Shown one piece after another: positions 31,959 through 35,642 of a DNA stretch of 35,642 bases. The DNA is from Mesoaciditoga sp. (GTDB lineage Bacteria > Thermotogota > Thermotogae > Mesoaciditogales > Mesoaciditogaceae), in assembly GCA_015491995.1 (NCBI GenBank), contig WGFY01000057.1:1-35642 (forward strand), read 5' to 3'. The translations under genes were made by a program, and so were the position numbers. The notes under the pieces were generated by a model, which saw only the letters and a list, made by a program, of their open reading frames with translations, was not told the DNA's origin and did no database searches. Position 1 is the first letter of the stretch, and each line of letters begins with the position of its first letter.

Positions 31959-32356
31959 GTTTGGTGCCAAGACGTAGGATGGGTCGTGGTTTTGGGATGG
32001 GCGGCATCCCTGGATCGGGCCAATGGCTTGAAGGATACATTTTGCTGCTGCTGCTAAGAGGACCATCCCATGGTTATGATCTTACCCGTGCAATGGGAGA
32101 TTTTAATGTGGAATTTATCGGAATTGGCCAAATGGGGACTCTTTACAGAATACTACGCCAAATGGAAGACAAAGGCTGGCTCATCTCGGAGTGGAACACG
32201 GTTGGCAACGGTGCCCCGAGACGAATTTACAAAATAACAGATGATGGAAGAAAACATTTGAACGTTTACGTAGATCATTTGAAAAACATGAAAAATAGAA
32301 TAAAAGATTTCGTTGAAGCCTACGAGAAAAGCCCTTCGAAAAAAGATATTCGGTAG
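31955..32356 (+). CDS. PadR-family transcriptional regulator
   Basis: A small winged-helix repressor. The 133 residues have a Gly/Arg-rich N-terminus (RRRMGRGFGMGG) followed by the PadR core: ILLLLLRGPSHGYDLTRAM, GTLYRILRQMEDKGWL and GNGAPRRIYKITDDGRKHL, then a short C-terminal helix. The ATG at 31955 overlaps the histidine kinase stop, but AAAGGA fits TTG 31961 or GTG 31964 better. PadR proteins often sense phenolics or drugs and control exporters; no exporter is adjacent. A 23-base palindrome just downstream could be a terminator or a binding site. Confidence 0.9.
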   Translation: MSLVPRRRMGRGFGMGGIPGSGQWLEGYILLLLLRGPSHGYDLTRAMGDFNVEFIGIGQMGTLYRILRQMEDKGWLISEWNTVGNGAPRRIYKITDDGRKHLNVYVDHLKNMKNRIKDFVEAYEKSPSKKDIR

Positions 32357-32384
32357 AACTTTTTTCACTTATACACGCATATAT

Positions 32385-32411
32385 ACGTACACGTTGAACG
32401 TGTACGTTTTG
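32385..32411 (+). terminator. Palindrome and likely terminator after padR
   Basis: An exact 23-base palindrome (ACGTACACGTT, central G at 32396, AACGTGTACGT) is followed by TTTG. As RNA it folds into an 8-bp stem with a 7-base loop. It lies 28 bases past padR and 43 before the rbfA -10 box, so it fits a terminator; its symmetry also fits an operator. Confidence 0.55.
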
Positions 32412-32450
32412 TATGCCATGTTCTTCCCATCAAATGACAGTTTTTTGATA

Positions 32451-32459
32451 TGTTATAAT
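32451..32459 (+). promoter_or_regulatory. Extended -10 promoter of rbfA-truB-ribF
   Basis: TGT followed by TATAAT (32454-32459), with no clear -35. The preceding bases give ATATGTTATAATTT, the same 14-mer as at the tsaE promoter. The leader to rbfA is about 33 bases and includes AAAGGAG. Confidence 0.65.
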
Positions 32460-32498
32460 TTTGTACGTCAAGCATCAAGCAAAGGAGTTGTACACAAC

Positions 32499-32864
32499 AT
32501 GTCTATGTATAAAAGGGAAATGATGGCGTCTGAAATGACCCGGGTAATTTCAAGAGCCATTAGGAATATGAAAGATCCGAGGCTTAAAGGAATAGTTTCC
32601 GTTACACGTGTAGAACTTTCTAAAGATCTTAGGTACGCCAAAGTGTATTTAAGCATATTTGAGAAAGATGAATTGAAAAGTGAAGAACTTTTCCGTATCT
32701 TGGGAAAAGCAAAAGGATATTTTAAAACTGAAATTGCCAAACAAATAAGAATTTTTAAGGCTCCAGAGATCATGCTCGTTCATGATAAAGGTATAGAAAA
32801 ATCTTTTGAGCTGGATAAAATTTTTAAGAAGATCGAAAATGAAAAGCGGAATTCTGAAAATTGA
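32499..32864 (+). CDS. rbfA: Ribosome-binding factor A
   Basis: RbfA helps mature the 5' end of 16S rRNA in the 30S subunit. The 121 residues show the KH-like fold motifs: REMMASEMTRVISRAI, NMKDPRLKGIVSVTRVELSKDL and YAKVYLSIF. ATG 32499 lies 11 bases after AAAGGAG; the open frame upstream crosses the promoter and is not coding. It overlaps truB by 26 bases. The order rbfA-truB-ribF is a classic conserved block, usually after infB, which is absent here. Confidence 0.94.
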   Translation: MSMYKREMMASEMTRVISRAIRNMKDPRLKGIVSVTRVELSKDLRYAKVYLSIFEKDELKSEELFRILGKAKGYFKTEIAKQIRIFKAPEIMLVHDKGIEKSFELDKIFKKIENEKRNSEN

Positions 32865-33762
32865 CAAGCCTTCCGGTCCAACATCTCATGATGTGGTGGA
32901 ACGCGTTAGAAGGCTCACCTCGATAAAACGGGTGGGACATGCTGGTACGTTAGATCCATTTGCAACTGGTTTGCTTCTAATTGGGATAGGAAAAGGTACT
33001 CGTTTGCTTGAGTATTTAACGGATTGCAAAAAAACTTACGACGCTGTGGCAAAACTTGGCACCATAACCGATACCTTTGACAGAGATGGTGAATTGGTAG
33101 AAGAAAATCAATGTACTGCAGATGAAGTTGAAGTTGAAAGTGCATTGAAGTCATTTGTCGGTTATTACGATCAAGTACCACCAATGTATTCTTCAAAAAA
33201 ATACAATGGCGTCAGGCTCTACAAATTGGCACGAGAAGGCAAGATCGTGAATATGCCCCCTAAACGCGTAAAAATATACTCATTAGAAGTTGTTGAGATA
33301 AATCTTCCGTACGTTCATTTCATCGCCGATGTTTCCAAAGGGACATATATCAGGGCACTGTGTCGCGATTTGGGAATGAAATTGGGGTGTGGGGCAATTG
33401 CGTACGAATTGAGAAGGACACGTATAGGGCAATTTGAAGTAAACGATTCAATAGACGCTTATAGCGTCGAACGTGTTGATGATAAGGATATCATGAGTTT
33501 GGAAAAGATCACCGAATCGTTCTTTCCAACTGTTGTTGTAAATGAACAAGGAGTTAAGAACATGCTCAATGGACAACCACTTAAAGTGGAAGATTTAAAG
33601 GAATTCGATGAGTTTTCGAAAGGAGAAATGCTAAGGGTGATCAATTCAAAAGGAAAGCTCATTTCCTTATCAATTGGCGAAAGAAAATCCGACTTCATCT
33701 TAACCCTTAGAAAACTCAAAAAGAATGAAGTAATTTTGCGACCGAAGAAGGTGTTCAATTGA
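32839..33762 (+). CDS. truB: tRNA pseudouridine(55) synthase
   Basis: TruB makes pseudouridine 55 in the T-loop of tRNAs. The 307 residues have the N-terminal KIDKPSGPTSHDVV, the catalytic Asp39 in GHAGTLDPFATG, the YDA motif (KKTYDAVAKLG), VPPMYSSKKYNG and KGTYIRALCRDLG. A C-terminal PUA-like domain of about 75 residues follows. ATG 32839 is inside the end of rbfA, with AAGAAG before it. The stop overlaps ribF as TTGA. Confidence 0.95.
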   Translation: MKSGILKIDKPSGPTSHDVVERVRRLTSIKRVGHAGTLDPFATGLLLIGIGKGTRLLEYLTDCKKTYDAVAKLGTITDTFDRDGELVEENQCTADEVEVESALKSFVGYYDQVPPMYSSKKYNGVRLYKLAREGKIVNMPPKRVKIYSLEVVEINLPYVHFIADVSKGTYIRALCRDLGMKLGCGAIAYELRRTRIGQFEVNDSIDAYSVERVDDKDIMSLEKITESFFPTVVVNEQGVKNMLNGQPLKVEDLKEFDEFSKGEMLRVINSKGKLISLSIGERKSDFILTLRKLKKNEVILRPKKVFN

Positions 33763-34652
33763 GAAGCATAACCATTGGGGTTTTTGATGGTGTACATCTT
33801 GGACACACTTACATCGCACAAAAAAACGTAGAATACGCAAAAAAAGCTAATTTGATTTCAACCGCAATGATCTTCATCTTTCCTTACAAAGCCATATCAA
33901 ACCCAGATACCTTTGAAGGATTGATAACCACGCCTTCAGAGCGGGTTGAATTGTTGAAAAAAATTGGAATGAATGAAGTGATCGTAAAAGATCTTAAAAC
34001 GATGATGTCCATAGAACCATCGAATTTTGTGAAAATGCTGATCGAAGAGTTTAGAATTCGCGCAATTCATGTTGGACACGATTTCAAGTTTGGAAAAAAC
34101 GCAGCTGGCGACACAAAAATGTTGAAAGAGCTTGGAGAGCAAATGGGATTTAGCGTTGACGTGATCCCGAAGATCATCAAAAACGGCAATCGCATCAGCA
34201 GCAGCATGATCCGTTATGAGTTAAAAGCAGGTAGGCCAGAAATAGCAAAAGTTTATTTGGGAAGATATTTCAACATAAGTGGTGAAGTCTTTCACGAAAG
34301 AGGAATCGGGTCAAAAATTGGTTTTCCGACGGCCAATCTACGACGTCATTCTTCATTTCTCATCGTTCCCAAATGTGGGGTATACTTAGTCAAATCTGAG
34401 ATAAACGCAGAGAGCATGTATGGCATCATGAATATCGGCAAAAGGCCAACCACAGATAGTGATGACAAGATCAACTATGAAGTACATTTCATTGAGAAGG
34501 ATTTACATCTCTTAGGGCAAAATTTAAAAGTGGATATTCTGCGCTATATGAGGCCAGAGATGAAATTTCCAAGTCTTCACGCTCTTAAAAATGCAATAGC
34601 AAAAGATGTAGAAATGGCAAAATCTTTGATTTCCTCACCCAAATTAGCCTGA
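33759..34652 (+). CDS. ribF: Bifunctional riboflavin kinase / FAD synthetase
   Basis: RibF makes FMN from riboflavin and FAD from FMN. In 297 residues the N-terminal nucleotidyltransferase domain has GVFDGVHLGH (7-16), VGHDFKFGKNAAGD and ISSSMIR. The C-terminal kinase domain has GIGSKIGFPTANL, with the FPTAN motif, and MNIGKRPT. It starts at TTG 33759 with AAGGTG upstream. It is the last gene of the rbfA-truB-ribF transcript. Confidence 0.94.
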   Translation: MRSITIGVFDGVHLGHTYIAQKNVEYAKKANLISTAMIFIFPYKAISNPDTFEGLITTPSERVELLKKIGMNEVIVKDLKTMMSIEPSNFVKMLIEEFRIRAIHVGHDFKFGKNAAGDTKMLKELGEQMGFSVDVIPKIIKNGNRISSSMIRYELKAGRPEIAKVYLGRYFNISGEVFHERGIGSKIGFPTANLRRHSSFLIVPKCGVYLVKSEINAESMYGIMNIGKRPTTDSDDKINYEVHFIEKDLHLLGQNLKVDILRYMRPEMKFPSLHALKNAIAKDVEMAKSLISSPKLA

Positions 34653-34666
34653 ATAATTGGAAAAGA

Positions 34667-34686
34667 GTGGCCGCGTAAGCGGCCAC
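34667..34686 (-). terminator. GC-rich terminator hairpin between ribF and the beta-barrel gene
   Basis: A perfect 8-bp stem (GTGGCCGC / GCGGCCAC) with a four-base loop. On the minus strand it is followed by TCTTTTCC, so it chiefly serves the beta-barrel gene. On the plus strand only AAAA follows, but the strong stem may also slow transcription from ribF. A second stem (GAGAAAG 34697-34703, CTTTCTC 34709-34715) lies between it and the stop codon. Confidence 0.7.
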
Positions 34687-34713
34687 AAAAGGGGTAGAGA
34701 AAGACGACCTTTC

Positions 34714-35642
34714 TCACCATGGAAGTGTTACACCAAGTCCAAAAGTGTAGCCTTCCGTTTGTTTCCATAGAAGCGAACCGTAGAACCACTCGTAATTCAG
34801 ATTCGCTTCAAAATAGGGTTGAAGTGTATCCCATTCGCCCATTAACCCCCCAAATACTTCCATATTCCAAATTGAGAATCCAGTTCCTAATGACATTTCA
34901 AGAGGGTTGAATCCTTCGAGCGTCCATTCTTCATTCAAAGAAATCCTGAATTTGAAAAATCCAACGTGAGTAACGTCTTTAACTTCTCCATACACAACAG
35001 GTTGGCCATTTCTAAGCCTTAGTTCTGCAATTCCGTACATTTCATCTATCAAGTTTGCCTTTAAACCCACTCCAATGGTTGAAGTAGCACCATTAGATTC
35101 AAACTCTCCTTCGGCGATTATGGATATGTCAGTAGAGCCATAAGTTACCATCCCACTGTATTGTTCAATGGTTGGATTGCTTTTACCAACAAAGCTCAGA
35201 TAGTTAACTTTCTTCTTTTCCTCTCCGGGGAAAATTTCCGATTTTTCTGGGGTGTTTGCCACACTTGTGAGGATAAGGAAACGCTTTTTACCTTCTTTCA
35301 AACTCACAACCGCATGATTTTTTTCTGGATTCATCTCAAAAGCCATCGCATTTCCAGAGGTTTTTACAGTGGCACCAATGGTATTTTGATTGGAAGTAAC
35401 ATTTATGATCAATGGGGGAGCTGTAGAATTTATTTTCAAATTTCCTATTATCGGTAAGGCGACTGTCCCAAAAGTATCGGAATCTCCATTTATGCTTATT
35501 ATCTCTTTGAAAATGCCAAATGTTACATTTGAGAATGTCAAGATCCCGGATTTGTTGTATTGCTCGAATTGCCTAAACCTTTGATATTCATCCGCTGTCA
35601 TCTCGTGAATTTCGTAAGAGAAAAATCTGTTGGAATTCGGCA
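34714..35642 (-). CDS. Probable outer-envelope beta-barrel protein (partial, 5' end outside window)
   Basis: The frame is open from the window edge, at least 308 residues, and no start can be assigned; an internal ATG lies at 35601. I do not recognise a named family. The visible part is rich in short alternating polar/hydrophobic strands. The last 100 residues contain repeated strand-like units with aromatic ends (FFKFRISLNEEW, GFSIWNMEVFGG, YFEANLNYEWFYGSLLW) and the chain ends in VTLPW, a terminal aromatic typical of outer-membrane barrels. A lysine-rich stretch lies in the middle (EEKKKVNYL). A toga porin-like role is inference. A terminator follows on the minus strand. Confidence 0.6.
   Translation of the reverse strand, partial: PNSNRFFSYEIHEMTADEYQRFRQFEQYNKSGILTFSNVTFGIFKEIISINGDSDTFGTVALPIIGNLKINSTAPPLIINVTSNQNTIGATVKTSGNAMAFEMNPEKNHAVVSLKEGKKRFLILTSVANTPEKSEIFPGEEKKKVNYLSFVGKSNPTIEQYSGMVTYGSTDISIIAEGEFESNGATSTIGVGLKANLIDEMYGIAELRLRNGQPVVYGEVKDVTHVGFFKFRISLNEEWTLEGFNPLEMSLGTGFSIWNMEVFGGLMGEWDTLQPYFEANLNYEWFYGSLLWKQTEGYTFGLGVTLPW

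Noticed and set aside
32313-32498. In-frame extension of RbfA upstream
   Set aside because: It crosses the end of padR, the palindrome and the promoter; the RbfA family starts at MSMYKRE.

Overview
The window (35,642 bases, AT-leaning, gene-dense, almost no non-coding space) looks like ordinary chromosome of an anaerobic bacterium, most probably a member of the Thermotogota. The reasons are a 787-residue LonA, a close relative of the small Thermotoga cupin TM1459, an rbfA-truB-ribF block in the same order as I recall for TM0855-TM0857 of T. maritima, ferredoxin-linked 2-oxoacid oxidoreductase subunits, a formate dehydrogenase subunit and an outer-envelope beta-barrel-like protein. The exact genus cannot be settled from the sequence alone. 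I see no insertion sequence, prophage, CRISPR array or integrase. About half of the genes start with GTG or TTG rather than ATG, and most neighbours overlap by a few bases.

Layout. 1-1262 (minus): rpsB with a strong promoter and a leader hairpin, followed directly by tRNA-Arg(CCG) and tRNA-Ser(CGA). 1280-4828 (minus): an ABC-2 exporter (ATPase and two permeases) ending in queD. 4992-8674 (plus): thymidine kinase, TM1459-like cupin, GAF-like/GGDEF diguanylate cyclase and glutamine synthetase, all translationally coupled. 8772-11492 (plus): a formate dehydrogenase catalytic subunit standing alone. 11555-16406 (plus): tsaE-lon-engB followed by the beta and gamma subunits of a 2-oxoacid:ferredoxin oxidoreductase, with no alpha subunit beside them. 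16439-17891 (plus): a DgkA-type lipid kinase and CheB. 17897-22323 (minus): a BMP-family (nucleoside-type) ABC importer with binding protein, double ATPase and two permeases. 22409-22787 (minus): tRNA-Leu, tRNA-fMet, tRNA-Met and tRNA-Ala with a clear promoter and terminator. 22908-24974 (plus): an exported protein with two phospholipase D/nuclease motifs and about four OB-fold-like repeats. 25053-29919 (plus): tRNA-Thr(CGT), tilS, ftsH and an uncharacterised radical SAM protein. 29985-32356 (plus): a PhoP/PhoR-like two-component system and a PadR regulator. 32499-34652 (plus): rbfA-truB-ribF. 34714-35642 (minus): the C-terminal part of a probable beta-barrel protein that runs off the window.

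How the parts fit. Much of the window is translation machinery and its care (S2, six or more tRNAs, TsaE, TilS, TruB, RbfA, EngB, QueD) and membrane or cytosolic proteolysis (Lon, FtsH). The more individual parts are the exported PLD/OB protein lying divergently next to a nucleoside-type importer, with thymidine kinase elsewhere in the window. Together they suggest uptake of nucleosides from external nucleic acid, which is an inference. Other individual parts are the redox subunits without their usual partners and the coupling of a c-di-GMP enzyme to glutamine synthetase.
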